A DNA stretch of 64,000 nt from Sphingopyxis sp. LC81 (GTDB lineage: Bacteria; Pseudomonadota; Alphaproteobacteria; Sphingomonadales; Sphingomonadaceae), in the NCBI RefSeq assembly GCF_000756375.1, contig NZ_JNFD01000001.1, positions 124,001-188,000 of the forward strand, read 5' to 3'. The notes below the pieces were generated by a model. The model made no database searches and had not been told where the DNA came from. It saw nothing but the letters and a program-made list of their open reading frames with translations. Of this stretch, positions 25,928-35,139 are shown piece by piece. The position numbers and the translations under genes are program-made. Positions within the stretch are counted from its first letter, which is position 1. The number at the start of each line of letters is the position of its first letter.

Positions 25928-27775
25928 ATGGATTTGTGCCGCTTCTGGACAAAAGCGCTGCTGCTGGCGGCGCTGCTGCTGGGAGCGTGCGGCGACGGGG
26001 CGTCGCCCGCGCCGCGCAAGGCGCTCGCGGAGCGCCGTGCCGTCCTCGAGAACACCATCGCGAGCAATCCCAAGGTCATTGCCGAACGCGTCGAACTGGC
26101 GCGCGTCGCGATCAAGCTGGGCGATGGGGTCGGGGCCGAGGCGGCGGTCAAGGGCGCGATCGGCGCGGGCGCCAAGGATGCGGCGCTGCGCCCGCTCTTG
26201 GCGCGCGCCTATGCGATGCAGGATGAGGGGAGCCGTGCGCTCCAGACGCTCGACGACGGCCCGATCATTCCCGAGATGATCGGGGAGGCGGCGTGGGTCG
26301 CGGGCGATGTTCACCTCGGCAATGGCGATCTGGCCGCCGCGCGCGAGGCCTATGATCGCGCGGTGCATGAACTGCCGCGCTCGTCGGCGCTTTGGGTCGA
26401 TGTTGCGCGTTTTCGCGATGCCAATGCCGACACGCTCGGCGCGCGCGACGCGGTCGATTATGCGATCGAACTCGACAAGGCGAACAGCGCGGCGCTGGCG
26501 TTCAAGGCCAACCTCGTGCGGACCCAGGATGGGCTGAAGGCGTCGCTCGCCTGGTACGAAGACGCGCTTGCCGCCGATCCCGGCAATGAAGATGCGCTGA
26601 TCGATCAGGCTGCGACGCTCGGCGATCTCGGTCGTTACCGCGACATGCTGACCTCGCTGCGCCGCGCCGCGACGATCGTGCCGCGCGATCCGCGGCTCTT
26701 CTATCTGCAGGCGGTGCTCGCGGCGCGCGCCGACAATTACCGGCTCGCGCGCAGCCTGCTCCAGCGCACGCGCGGCGAACTCGACGCGCAGCCGTCGTTC
26801 ATGCTGCTGAGCGCGATCGTCGAACTCGAACTCGGCGGCGAGGCGGTCGCCGCGACCTGGGCCGACCGGCTGCTGGCCGAGCAGCCGGAGAATTTTACCG
26901 CACGCCGCATCCTCGCGGCGGCCGAATGGAGCGATGGCGACGCCGACGCGGCCCTTGCCGCCTTGCTGCCGCTGGTCCAGCGCCCCGACGCCGACAGCTG
27001 GTCGCTGCTGCTCGCATCGCGCGCGGCGGCGGAACTCGGCCGGCGCATCGAATCGGCGGACTATCTGGGGCGCGCGGCGGCGCTGGCGCCCGGCGAAGCA
27101 TTGCCCTTTGCCGCCGACAATGACTATGGCCTGCTGACGTTGGCGGCCGATGCCGAGCCGCTTGATCCGGCTAAGGCGATTCCCGCTATTTCGGCCGATT
27201 TGACGAGTGGCAATGGCGCGCGAGCGATCGCGCGCGCCACGCGGCTCCGCGATGCGAACCGCGGCGTTGCCGACGCGCATATCCTGCTGGGCGACGCGGC
27301 GCTGGCGGCCGGACGTACCGAGCTGGCGGTGCAGGCGTATCGCGCCGCGCGCGATCTCGATGCGAGCGAGCGCACGACATTGCGGCTCGCCAATGCGCTG
27401 TTCCGCGCGGGGGATGCCGCGGGTTCGGGCGCCGCGATCCTCGCGCTGCAGCGCAGCCAGCCGTCGAGCATCGCCGCCGACCGACTATCCGGGCACCTCG
27501 CGATGGACATCGAGCATTGGGATCAGGCGATCGCGCATTTCGAACGCGTGCGCCGCCGGATCGGCAATCGCGACGTCGTGCTGTTACGCGAACTTGCGCG
27601 GGCGTGGGCAGCGAAGGGCGACGATGCGCGCGCGCTGCCGCTGATTGACCGCGCTTATCGGTTGCAGCCGCTCAATGCCGGGATCATGGAATTTTACGCC
27701 GATCTGCTCGAACGGCGCGGCAAAAGCCGGGCGGCGGCGGACCTGCGCGACAAGGCGGCGCAGGTTGGGCGGTAG
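25928..27775 (+). CDS. TPR-repeat lipoprotein of the PEP-CTERM/EPS system (PrsT-like)
   Basis: A 615-residue protein with a lipobox (LLLGAC, Cys near residue 20) followed by many tetratricopeptide repeats up to the C-terminus. The start codon abuts the prsR stop with no gap, so it belongs to the same transcript. PrsT, the usual third partner of PrsK-PrsR, is a longer TPR lipoprotein of about 900 residues. The shorter length here means this may be a reduced PrsT or a sphingomonad variant. The likely role is a periplasmic scaffold in polymer export. Confidence 0.75.
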   Translation: MDLCRFWTKALLLAALLLGACGDGASPAPRKALAERRAVLENTIASNPKVIAERVELARVAIKLGDGVGAEAAVKGAIGAGAKDAALRPLLARAYAMQDEGSRALQTLDDGPIIPEMIGEAAWVAGDVHLGNGDLAAAREAYDRAVHELPRSSALWVDVARFRDANADTLGARDAVDYAIELDKANSAALAFKANLVRTQDGLKASLAWYEDALAADPGNEDALIDQAATLGDLGRYRDMLTSLRRAATIVPRDPRLFYLQAVLAARADNYRLARSLLQRTRGELDAQPSFMLLSAIVELELGGEAVAATWADRLLAEQPENFTARRILAAAEWSDGDADAALAALLPLVQRPDADSWSLLLASRAAAELGRRIESADYLGRAAALAPGEALPFAADNDYGLLTLAADAEPLDPAKAIPAISADLTSGNGARAIARATRLRDANRGVADAHILLGDAALAAGRTELAVQAYRAARDLDASERTTLRLANALFRAGDAAGSGAAILALQRSQPSSIAADRLSGHLAMDIEHWDQAIAHFERVRRRIGNRDVVLLRELARAWAAKGDDARALPLIDRAYRLQPLNAGIMEFYADLLERRGKSRAAADLRDKAAQVGR

Positions 27776-27837
27776 ACCGGGATGACGAAGAGAAGGGAAG
27801 CAACGGCAGTTTCCCACCCCAAAGTGGAAAGTAGGCG

Positions 27838-28185
27838 TTAAGCCTCGGTCAAATCGAGTAAGGTGCGCGCGTCGAGGCCGATGCGGCGCATCTGCTGCGC
27901 GACCGGCGGCCATACATTGGCGAGGAAATCGGCGCGCATCAGGTTGCGGAGGCGCTCGGTCGCGCCTTCGGCGACGAACATGCCGACGCCGCGTTTCACC
28001 GTGACCAGTCCTTCGTCCTGAAACGTCTGATACGCTTTCGCCACCGTCAGCGGATTGGCGCCTTCTTCGGCGGCAAGCGATCGGACCGACGGCAACATGT
28101 CGCCATCGCGAAACTGGCCGTCGAGGATGGCGTTGGCAATGACATCGCGCAGACGCTGGTACACGGGTTTGGACTGATCGAGCAT
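27838..28185 (-). CDS. GntR family regulator, YtrA subfamily
   Basis: A 115-residue protein: a winged helix-turn-helix over residues 8-75 (YQRLRDVIANAIL...LPSVRSLAAEEGANPLTVAKAY) followed by a short helical tail for dimerisation. There is no large ligand domain, which places it in the short YtrA group. Members often repress an adjacent ABC transporter operon, but none is next to this gene. A 15-bp palindrome 42 bases upstream (28227-28241) is a candidate operator. Confidence 0.85.
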   Translation of the reverse strand: MLDQSKPVYQRLRDVIANAILDGQFRDGDMLPSVRSLAAEEGANPLTVAKAYQTFQDEGLVTVKRGVGMFVAEGATERLRNLMRADFLANVWPPVAQQMRRIGLDARTLLDLTEA

Positions 28186-28226
28186 GCCGCCTTAATGCCA
28201 TAAGACAGCAGCACAGTCAAATGCCA

Positions 28227-28241
28227 CTAATTACAAATTAG
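28227..28241. promoter_or_regulatory. Palindrome CTAATT-ACA-AATTAG, candidate GntR operator
   Basis: A perfect 6-3-6 inverted repeat in the 71-base AT-rich gap between the nitroreductase stop and the gntR start. Its position before gntR suits autoregulation, though no binding consensus could be checked. Confidence 0.4.
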
Positions 28242-28256
28242 GTTCAGAAAGTGAAA

Positions 28257-28838
28257 CTAAATTTCCCAAGTCCGGACGACATCGTCATATTCGGGGCGGG
28301 GGCGTTCGTCGAGCTCGCGCGCCGGCGTTCCCAGGAAGAAATAGCCAACGACCGTATCGCCTTCGCCGGCGCCGAACGCGGCGGCGACCTCAGTGCTGTA
28401 GGCCGCCCAGCCGGTGAGCCAGCTGGCGACAAAACCGTGCGCGTGCGCGGCGTGGAGCAGGTTCATGCCGACCGCGCCCGCCGACATCTGTTGCTCCCAC
28501 ACGGGAATCTTGCTGCCCGCCACCGGTGTCGAGACAAGCACCAGCAAGCTCGGCGCCTGATGCGCGAACTGGTCGAGCGCCGACAGGTCCATGCCCGCCG
28601 CGCCGGGATTCTCGGCAACCCATGCCTTCTTGAGCAGCGCCGCGAAGGCCTCGCGCTGATCGCCGGCGACGGTGACGATGCGCCAGGGCGCCAATTTGCC
28701 ATGGTCGGGCGTGCGCAGCGCGAGCGCGATAATGTCGTGCAGCGTGGCGGCGTCGGGGCCGGGGGCGATCATGTCGCGCGCCTTGCCCGAACGGCGGGTG
28801 GCGAGATGGGCGAGGAGCGAGGAGCTGTCATTGAACAT
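28257..28838 (-). CDS. Nitroreductase family FMN enzyme (YdjA-like)
   Basis: A 193-residue flavin-dependent oxidoreductase of the nitroreductase fold, with the N-terminal RRS motif (ATRRSGKARDM), a TPDHGKLAPWRIV segment that resembles the FMN-binding region of the short YdjA group, and GYFFLGTP near the end. Members reduce nitro compounds or quinones with NAD(P)H. ATG at 28838 starts the conserved region; a longer in-frame start at 28973 would add a basic, poorly conserved 45 residues. The small gntR gene follows on the same strand. Confidence 0.85.
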   Translation of the reverse strand: MFNDSSSLLAHLATRRSGKARDMIAPGPDAATLHDIIALALRTPDHGKLAPWRIVTVAGDQREAFAALLKKAWVAENPGAAGMDLSALDQFAHQAPSLLVLVSTPVAGSKIPVWEQQMSAGAVGMNLLHAAHAHGFVASWLTGWAAYSTEVAAAFGAGEGDTVVGYFFLGTPARELDERPRPEYDDVVRTWEI

Positions 28839-29022
28839 GGTGCGCCATGTGGCCTTTCGCGTGCGCTGGCGCAAGTGTTGCGAACGGTTCGCAGTAATAT
28901 TTGGCCCGATCGAGACGGTTTCACGCGCAATTAGATTCTTCCAATACGCAATTTTCGCGCTAGGTTGCCGCATTCGCGCGGCGGGAGGCCGCGCCTGACA
29001 ATCCTAAAAGGGACGCAACATA

Positions 29023-30858
29023 ATGAAAAATATGGGCTCGTGGGACGAGGGGGACTGGATTGCGGTAATCGCACTTCTGGTTCTCGGCGTCTTCCTCAGC
29101 ATCGGTGCGCTGATCGCCGGCAGCAAGAAACCCGAATTCGCCGGACACCCCAAGGGCCTCTACATGCTCTTCTTCGCCGAAATGTGGGAGCGTTTCTCCT
29201 ATTACGGCATGCGTGCGATCCTGATTTTCTACCTGACCCAGCACTGGCTGTTCTCCGACAGCAAGTCGAACCTGATCTACGGCGCCTACACCAGCCTCGT
29301 CTACATCACACCGGTGCTCGGCGGCTATCTCGCCGACCGCTACCTCGGCCAGCGCAAGGCGGTGCTGTTCGGCGGCCTGTTGCTCGCTGCGGGACACAGT
29401 TTGATGGCGGTCGAAGGCGTCGGCGGACAGAATGATCCGACGATCAACGTCTTCTGGGCCGCGCTCGCCTTCATCATCGTCGGCTCGGGCTTCCTCAAGG
29501 CGAATATCTCGGTGATGGTCGGCCAGCTGTACCGGCTCACCGACATTCGCCGCGACGGCGCCTATACGATCTTCTATATGGGCATCAACGTCGGCGCCGC
29601 GCTCGGCACGATCCTCGTCGGTTATCTCGGCCAGCGGATCGGCTGGGGCTATGGCTTCGGTCTCGCCGGCATCGGCATGCTCGCCGGCCTTGTCGTCTTC
29701 GTTCTCGGCAAGAGCGCGCTCAAGGGCGCGGGCGAAGCACCTGCACCGCTTTCGCGGTCGAGCGAGTGGACGCTCTACGCCGTCGGTTTGGGCGCGGTCG
29801 CGGTGATCTGGGCGCTCGTCCAGTATCAGGACGTCATCCAGAACCTGCTGCTCGTTTCGGGCATCCTCCTGCTCGGCTATGTCGTCCTCGTGGCGACGTT
29901 CCAGCTGCCATATGGATCGATCGGCGCCGGTCCGCGGAGCCGCGTCAACGTCGCGCTCGCGGGCCTCGCACTGATGCTGTTCCTGCCGCTTGCGCTGATC
30001 CTTGGCCTCGGCATCGCCAGCGGACCCGTCGCGCTCGGGCTCGCGCCCGCGGCGTGGGTCGCGCTGTTCGGTTTCCTCCTCCTCCTCGGCGTGATGGTGG
30101 TCGAGAAGATGAACCGCGAAGACCATGCGCGCGACCGGATGTTCGCGATCCTGTTCCTGATCGCGCTGAACCCGCTGTTCTGGGGCCTGTTCGAGCAGGC
30201 GGGCGGATCGATGAACCTGTTCACCGACCGCTATGTCGATCGCGGTGCGGTGCCGGCTTCGATCTTCCAGTCGATCAACCCGATCTACATCATCCTGCTC
30301 GCGCCGCTGTTCGCCGCGCTGTGGCAATGGCTCGGCAAGCGCGGCAAGGAACCGTCGGCCCCGGCCAAGTTCGGGCTGGCGCTGGCGCAGATGGGGCTTG
30401 CGAACCTCATCCTCGTCTGGGGCGCGCAGGCGTTCGGCATCGCGGCGATGACCCCGGTCATCTTCGTCTTCCTCTATTACCTCCTCGCCACCACCGGCGA
30501 GTTGTGCCTCAGCCCCGTCGGCCTCTCCGCGATGAACCGGCTGGCGCCGACCTTCGTCGCGTCGCTGATCATGGGGGCGTGGTTCTATATGACCGCGGTC
30601 GGCAATTTCGTCGCCGGCAAGATCGGTGAAGCGACCGGCGGGCATGGCGGCGAGATGAGCAAGGCCAAGCTGCTCGAGATTTACGAGATGTTCGGCTGGA
30701 TCGCGATCGGTGCCGCGGTGGCGGTGCTGCTGGTCAGCCCGATCGTGAAGCGCTGGATGCACCTCGACACGCTGCGCGACCGCGACGACGGGCTGGCGGG
30801 CATCGGCGAGGCCGAGCCGCAGGCGGCTGGCGTTCATCCCGAACCCAAGGGGGCGTAA
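29023..30858 (+). CDS. Proton-dependent oligopeptide transporter (POT/PTR2 family)
   Basis: A 611-residue major facilitator protein with 12-14 predicted membrane helices. The PTR2 signature EMWERFSYYGMRA is near residues 52-64, and the second family block (FYMGINVGA) near 185. It should import di- and tripeptides with protons. ATG at 29023 follows AAAAGGGA. Two amidohydrolase genes follow immediately with tiny gaps, suggesting one operon for uptake and hydrolysis of a peptide or cyclic amide. Confidence 0.92.
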   Translation: MKNMGSWDEGDWIAVIALLVLGVFLSIGALIAGSKKPEFAGHPKGLYMLFFAEMWERFSYYGMRAILIFYLTQHWLFSDSKSNLIYGAYTSLVYITPVLGGYLADRYLGQRKAVLFGGLLLAAGHSLMAVEGVGGQNDPTINVFWAALAFIIVGSGFLKANISVMVGQLYRLTDIRRDGAYTIFYMGINVGAALGTILVGYLGQRIGWGYGFGLAGIGMLAGLVVFVLGKSALKGAGEAPAPLSRSSEWTLYAVGLGAVAVIWALVQYQDVIQNLLLVSGILLLGYVVLVATFQLPYGSIGAGPRSRVNVALAGLALMLFLPLALILGLGIASGPVALGLAPAAWVALFGFLLLLGVMVVEKMNREDHARDRMFAILFLIALNPLFWGLFEQAGGSMNLFTDRYVDRGAVPASIFQSINPIYIILLAPLFAALWQWLGKRGKEPSAPAKFGLALAQMGLANLILVWGAQAFGIAAMTPVIFVFLYYLLATTGELCLSPVGLSAMNRLAPTFVASLIMGAWFYMTAVGNFVAGKIGEATGGHGGEMSKAKLLEIYEMFGWIAIGAAVAVLLVSPIVKRWMHLDTLRDRDDGLAGIGEAEPQAAGVHPEPKGA

Positions 30859-30861
30859 TCG

Positions 30862-32265
30862 ATGATCCGCGGTGTGAAGGGCAGCCTGCTGGCTGCGGTG
30901 TCGCTGGCGCTCGTCGGTTGCGCGGCGAGCAATGGAGAGACGGCCTCGGCGGGCGACAAGCCCGCCGAGAAGCCGGTGAAGTTCAACAAGGACCCGTATC
31001 CGTCGACGTACAAGGCTTATCCCGGACAGGTCACGGCGGTCCGTAACGTCACGATCTTCGACGGTGAGGGCGGGCGGATCGACAATGGCACCGTGCTGCT
31101 GGCGAACGGCAAGGTCGAGGCCGTCGGCGGCCCCGATACGCCGATCCCGGCGGACATCGCGGTCTATGACGGCACCGGCAAGTTCCTGACCCCCGGTATC
31201 ATCGACATCCACAGCCACCTTGGCGACTATCCCTCGCCCAGCGTCGAGGCGCATTCGGACGGCAACGAAATGACCTCGCCGACGACGCCCGAAGTCTGGT
31301 CCGAACATAGCGTCTGGCCGCAGGACCCGGGGTTCAGCCGCGCGCTCGCCAATGGCGGCGTGACGAGCTTGCAGATCCTGCCGGGCAGCGCGAACCTGAT
31401 GGGCGGGCGCTCGATCACGCTCAAGAATGTGCCCTCGCGCACGGTGCAGGGGATGAAATTCCCCGGCGCGCCCTATGGCCTCAAAATGGCGTGCGGCGAG
31501 AATCCGAAGCGCGTCTATGGCGGCAAGGGCCGCGCGCCCTCGACCCGCATGGGCAATTATGCGGTCAATCGCGCGACCTGGGCGAAGGCAGCGGCCTACA
31601 AGAAGAAGATGGACGACGGGAAGGCGGTCGACCGCGACCTGGCGATGGAAACGCTTGTCGGCGTACTGTCGGGCGAAATCCTCGTCCACAATCATTGCTA
31701 TCGCGCCGACGAAATGGCGCTCGTCATCGATATGTCGAAGGAATTCGGCTACAAGGTGTCGACCTTCCACCACGCGGTCGAAAGCTACAAGATCGCGGAC
31801 ATTCTTGCGAAGGAAGGCACCTGCTCGGCGATGTGGGCCGACTGGTGGGGCTTCAAGATGGAAGCCTATGACAGCGTCAACGAGAATATCCCGCTCGTCT
31901 ACAAGGCCGGGGCCTGCACGATCGTTCACTCGGATGATGCGAACCAGATCCAGCGGCTCAACCAGGAAGCCGCGAAAGCGCGCGCTGCGGGCCGCCGTAT
32001 CGGTATCGACGTCAGCGACGAACTGGCGTGGACCTGGCTGTCGTATAACCCCGCCAAGGCGCTGGGCATCGGTGACAAGACGGGCAGCCTGAAGCCGGGC
32101 AAGATGGCCGACGTCGTGCTGTGGAACGGCAATCCCTTCAGCGCCTATACCCGCCCTGAAAAGGTGTGGATCGACGGCGCGTTGATGTTCGACGCGAACG
32201 ACCCGAAACGGCGTCCGGTGAGCGATTTCGAGCTGGGTCAGCCGGGCGAAGGAGACGTGAAATGA
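30862..32265 (+). CDS. Amidohydrolase family lipoprotein, catalytically intact paralogue
   Basis: A 467-residue protein with lipobox ALVGC near residue 20. The amidohydrolase core shows TPGIIDIHSHLG (HxH metal ligands), a VHNHC segment, STFHHAV and VHSDDAN, so a binuclear or mononuclear metal site looks complete. It starts three bases after the transporter stop, and its own stop overlaps the start of a second amidohydrolase gene. The likely job is cleaving an amide or peptide on the periplasmic side, linked to the transporter. The substrate is unknown. Confidence 0.87.
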   Translation: MIRGVKGSLLAAVSLALVGCAASNGETASAGDKPAEKPVKFNKDPYPSTYKAYPGQVTAVRNVTIFDGEGGRIDNGTVLLANGKVEAVGGPDTPIPADIAVYDGTGKFLTPGIIDIHSHLGDYPSPSVEAHSDGNEMTSPTTPEVWSEHSVWPQDPGFSRALANGGVTSLQILPGSANLMGGRSITLKNVPSRTVQGMKFPGAPYGLKMACGENPKRVYGGKGRAPSTRMGNYAVNRATWAKAAAYKKKMDDGKAVDRDLAMETLVGVLSGEILVHNHCYRADEMALVIDMSKEFGYKVSTFHHAVESYKIADILAKEGTCSAMWADWWGFKMEAYDSVNENIPLVYKAGACTIVHSDDANQIQRLNQEAAKARAAGRRIGIDVSDELAWTWLSYNPAKALGIGDKTGSLKPGKMADVVLWNGNPFSAYTRPEKVWIDGALMFDANDPKRRPVSDFELGQPGEGDVK

Positions 32266-33563
32266 TCCGCGCCCTTCTTCTTTCCGCCGCAGCAATCGTT
32301 GCGGCGCCCGCCGCGGCGCAGGACGTCGCGATCGTCAATGCCAAGCTCGTCATCGGCGACGGCAGCGCGCCGGTCGAGGGCGGCACCGTCGTCGTGCGCG
32401 GCGGCAAGGTGGTCGCGGCGGGTGCCGGCGTTGCCGTGCCCGCGGGCGTCGAGCGCGTCGATGCGCAGGGCCGCTATGTCACGCCGGGCATCGTCGCGGC
32501 GTTCAGCCGCGTCGGGCTGACCGAAGTCGATGCCGTCACCGGCACCAACGACCGCTCGGCACCGCGGACGCGTTTCTCCGCGGGGCTCGACATCGCGCCC
32601 GCATTGAACCCGATGGGCTCGCCTGTCGCGGTCAACCGCGCCTCGGGCGTGACACGCGCGATCGTCGCGCCGAGCGGCAGCAGCAATCTGTTCGCAGGGC
32701 AGGGCGCGGTCGTCGACCTCGCCGACGATATGGACATGGTGACGCGCCCGCGCGCGCTGCAATATGTCGCGTTCGGCGAGGATGGCTCGGCAAAGGCGGG
32801 GGGCAGCCGCGCGGCAACCTTCCTCTTGTTCCGCGAGCAATTGCTCGCTGCGCGCAGCTATGCCCGCAACCCCGCGACGCTCGCCGAATGGGGCAATGAC
32901 GCGATGATCCAGCGCGCCGACGCCGACGCGCTGGTGCGCGTCATCGACGGCACGACGCCCTTGTTCGTGCGCGTCGACCGCGCCGCCGACATCGTCAACG
33001 TCATCAAGCTGAAGGGCGAGTTTCCCGCGCTGAAGCTCGTGCTCGTCGGGGTGACCGAAGGCTGGCTCGTCGCCCGCGACATCGCGGCGGCAAAGGTGCC
33101 GGTGCTCGTCTCGCCGCTCACCGACCTGCCGTCGAGCTTCGAACAGCTCGGCGCGACGCAGTCGAACGCGGGCCGGCTCAAGGCCGCGGGCGTCGATGTG
33201 TCGGTCGGCGTGTTCGACGACGATGACGCGCACAAGATGGGCTATGCGACGCAATATGCGGGCAATCTCGTTGGCCTCGCGCGTGTGCCCGGCGCCAGCG
33301 GCATGACGTGGGATCAGGCGTTCGCGTCGATCAGCAGCGTTCCTGCGCGTGCGGTCGGCATGGAGGGCAGCATCGGTTCGCTGCGTCCGGGCCGCGCCGG
33401 CGACGTCGTGATCTGGGACAATGACCCGCTCGAACTCGGCAGCCGCCCGACCGCGATCTGGATCGATGGCAAGGCGCAGTCGCTGACGACGCGGCAGGAC
33501 CGTTTGCGTGATCGCTATGCGACGCCGCAGGAAGGGGCATTGCCCAAGGCATACGACCGATAG
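32262..33563 (+). CDS. Amidohydrolase-like protein lacking the metal ligands
   Basis: A 433-residue secreted protein (signal peptide ending ...AAPAAAQ). It has the same fold signatures as the preceding gene: the N-terminal beta-sandwich (GTVVVRGGKVVAAG) and the C-terminal GSLRPGRAGDVVIWDNDP. Where the partner has TPGIIDIHSHLG this protein reads TPGIVAAFSRVGL, and the later His positions are also not seen. It therefore looks like a pseudo-enzyme. ATG at 32262 follows GAAGGAGA and overlaps the previous stop (ATGA), so the two are made together and may form a heteromeric complex. Confidence 0.85.
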   Translation: MIRALLLSAAAIVAAPAAAQDVAIVNAKLVIGDGSAPVEGGTVVVRGGKVVAAGAGVAVPAGVERVDAQGRYVTPGIVAAFSRVGLTEVDAVTGTNDRSAPRTRFSAGLDIAPALNPMGSPVAVNRASGVTRAIVAPSGSSNLFAGQGAVVDLADDMDMVTRPRALQYVAFGEDGSAKAGGSRAATFLLFREQLLAARSYARNPATLAEWGNDAMIQRADADALVRVIDGTTPLFVRVDRAADIVNVIKLKGEFPALKLVLVGVTEGWLVARDIAAAKVPVLVSPLTDLPSSFEQLGATQSNAGRLKAAGVDVSVGVFDDDDAHKMGYATQYAGNLVGLARVPGASGMTWDQAFASISSVPARAVGMEGSIGSLRPGRAGDVVIWDNDPLELGSRPTAIWIDGKAQSLTTRQDRLRDRYATPQEGALPKAYDR

Positions 33564-33567
33564 GGCA

Positions 33568-33591
33568 GGGCAGGCGTTTCACCGCCTGCCC
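33568..33591 (+). terminator. Hairpin after the peptide-transport/amidohydrolase operon
   Basis: A 9-bp perfect stem, GGGCAGGCG with CGCCTGCCC around a TTTCAC loop, begins five bases after the stop. There is no T-run behind it, so it may end RNA with Rho or simply stabilise the 3' end. Confidence 0.55.
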
Positions 33592-33720
33592 CATCCCTTG
33601 TTCTCCATGTTGACACTGTTACCTTTGTCGCACAACTATCGTCGCTGAGCCCATCGCGAGTCGCGCATCGCGGCCGCCTGGGCGATAGATGATGAGACAT
33701 TGTTGGAGGAGGGATTGGTC

Positions 33721-34422
33721 ATGCAGCCGGTGTCGCTTTTGATCACGACCTGCGTGTTGTTTGTCGGGTCACACCTCGCGCTGTCGCATCCGCTTCGTGA
33801 CGGGCTCGCGGCGCGGCTCGGCGAGCGCGGGTTCCAGATCACCTATTCGATCGTCGCGATCGCGACGTTCATCATGGTGGTGCAGGCGTGGCGTGGGATG
33901 CCGCCCGAGCCGCCCTTGTGGGTGGTCGACGATCCGCTGTGGATCCTCGCGTCGCTGATCGTACTTTTCGCCAGCATCCTCTTCATCGGATCGCTGATCG
34001 GCAATCCGGCGCTGCCCGCACCGCACGCCGCGCGCGATGCGGCGGCGACGCCGCGCGGCGTGTTCGCAATCACGCGGCACCCGATGATGTGGGGCTTTAC
34101 GCTGTGGGCCTTCGCGCATGTGCTGGTGATGCCGACCACGGCGCAGATCATCCTGTCCGCGACGATCATCTTCCTCGCGCTCGTCGGTTCGGCGGGGCAG
34201 GATGTGAAAAAGGCGCGGCTGATGGGCGACGCGTGGCGCCAGTGGGCCGCGCGGACGAGTTTTGTGCCCTATGCGCGGCAGGTCGGCGGGGCGGCACCAT
34301 GGGCCGACACGATTCCGCGCCCGCACGCGCTGCTGGGCGGGATTATGCTATGGCTTGTCGCGACCTGGGCGCATGGCGCGCTTGGTTATATGGTCGCCGG
34401 GATCTGGCGTTGGGTAGGATAG
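33721..34422 (+). CDS. NnrU family membrane protein
   Basis: A 233-residue integral membrane protein with about six helices. It matches the NnrU family, which is related to isoprenylcysteine methyltransferase-like membrane proteins; the ITRHPMMWGFTLWA segment carries the typical RHP. NnrU was named from denitrification clusters, but here no denitrification gene is nearby, so the role is open. ATG at 33721 follows GGAGGAGG. The DUF1003 gene starts seven bases after its stop. Confidence 0.85.
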   Translation: MQPVSLLITTCVLFVGSHLALSHPLRDGLAARLGERGFQITYSIVAIATFIMVVQAWRGMPPEPPLWVVDDPLWILASLIVLFASILFIGSLIGNPALPAPHAARDAAATPRGVFAITRHPMMWGFTLWAFAHVLVMPTTAQIILSATIIFLALVGSAGQDVKKARLMGDAWRQWAARTSFVPYARQVGGAAPWADTIPRPHALLGGIMLWLVATWAHGALGYMVAGIWRWVG

Positions 34423-34429
34423 GAGCCGA

Positions 34430-34966
34430 ATGAACGCGGACACGCATCTCAACGACCTGTCGCTGCGGCTGCTCGGCCGTGCGTTCGACGAGCTCGATCC
34501 CGAGGAATCGCGCGTGGTCGCGTCGATCGCAAAGCGTGCGCCCAGCAGCCGCGACGCCGCCGATATCGAGGATGCGCAGGCGAGCACTGGCGACCGGCTG
34601 GCCGACCGCGTCGCGGCGGTCGGCGGCTCATGGGGCTTCATCATCGTTTTTGCGCTGATCCTGTTCGGCTGGATGCTGCTCAATTCGGAAGTGCTCCAGC
34701 GTTTCGGCCTCGCGTTCGACCCCTATCCCTACATTTTCCTGAACTTGATGCTCTCGACGCTCGCGGCGATCCAGGCGCCGATCATCATGATGAGCCAGAA
34801 TCGGCAGGCGGCGAAGGACAGGCTGACCGCGAGTGTCGATTACGAGATCAACCTGCGCGCCGAGCTGGAGATCATGCGGCTGCACGAAAAGATCGACCAG
34901 ATGCGGATCGCCGAGCTGGCGGAAAAGGTCGACGCGCTGTGTGTACGGCTGGACGGGAAGAGATAG
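34430..34966 (+). CDS. DUF1003 family membrane protein
   Basis: A 178-residue protein with two central membrane helices (about 67-88 and 98-122), cytoplasmic ends and a C-terminal helix rich in charged residues (LRAELEIMRLHEKIDQMR) that is probably a coiled coil. The SWGF...LN...DPYPYIFLNLMLS pattern is the DUF1003 signature. The function is unknown; homologues are often near cyclic-nucleotide or ion-transport genes. It follows the NnrU gene on the same strand. Confidence 0.85.
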   Translation: MNADTHLNDLSLRLLGRAFDELDPEESRVVASIAKRAPSSRDAADIEDAQASTGDRLADRVAAVGGSWGFIIVFALILFGWMLLNSEVLQRFGLAFDPYPYIFLNLMLSTLAAIQAPIIMMSQNRQAAKDRLTASVDYEINLRAELEIMRLHEKIDQMRIAELAEKVDALCVRLDGKR

Positions 34967-35011
34967 CGAAGTGCGGTCTGCTTAGGGGGGGAGAGCGGAC
35001 GTTTCCGGCTT

Positions 35012-35100
35012 CGTCATCCCGGGCTTGACCCGGGACCCGCCTTCCTTCTTTCCAACATCGCCGACGACAAGGCAGGCCCCGGATCAAGTCCGGGGTGACG
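35012..35100. repeat. REP-like inverted pair between convergent genes
   Basis: CGTCATCCCGGGCTTGACCCGGGA (35012-35035) recurs as a near inverted copy at 35077-35100 (CCCCGGATCAAG..GGGTGACG). Each copy is itself a hairpin (CCCGGG/CCCGGG and CCCCGGA/TCCGGGG). Elements of this sort are common intergenic repeats in alphaproteobacterial genomes from my recollection. Here they probably terminate both the DUF1003 and aldo/keto reductase transcripts. Confidence 0.65.
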
Positions 35101-35139
35101 ATGAAAGAGGGTCAGCTTCCGGTCGAAAGCAGTCGGTGC

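Noticed and set aside
28960-32295. A very long open frame (over 1,100 codons) on the minus strand opposite the peptide transporter and amidohydrolase genes
   Set aside because: It is antisense to two clear genes, has highly biased composition (His, Arg, Asp) and no domain; it is a by-product of GC-rich codon use.
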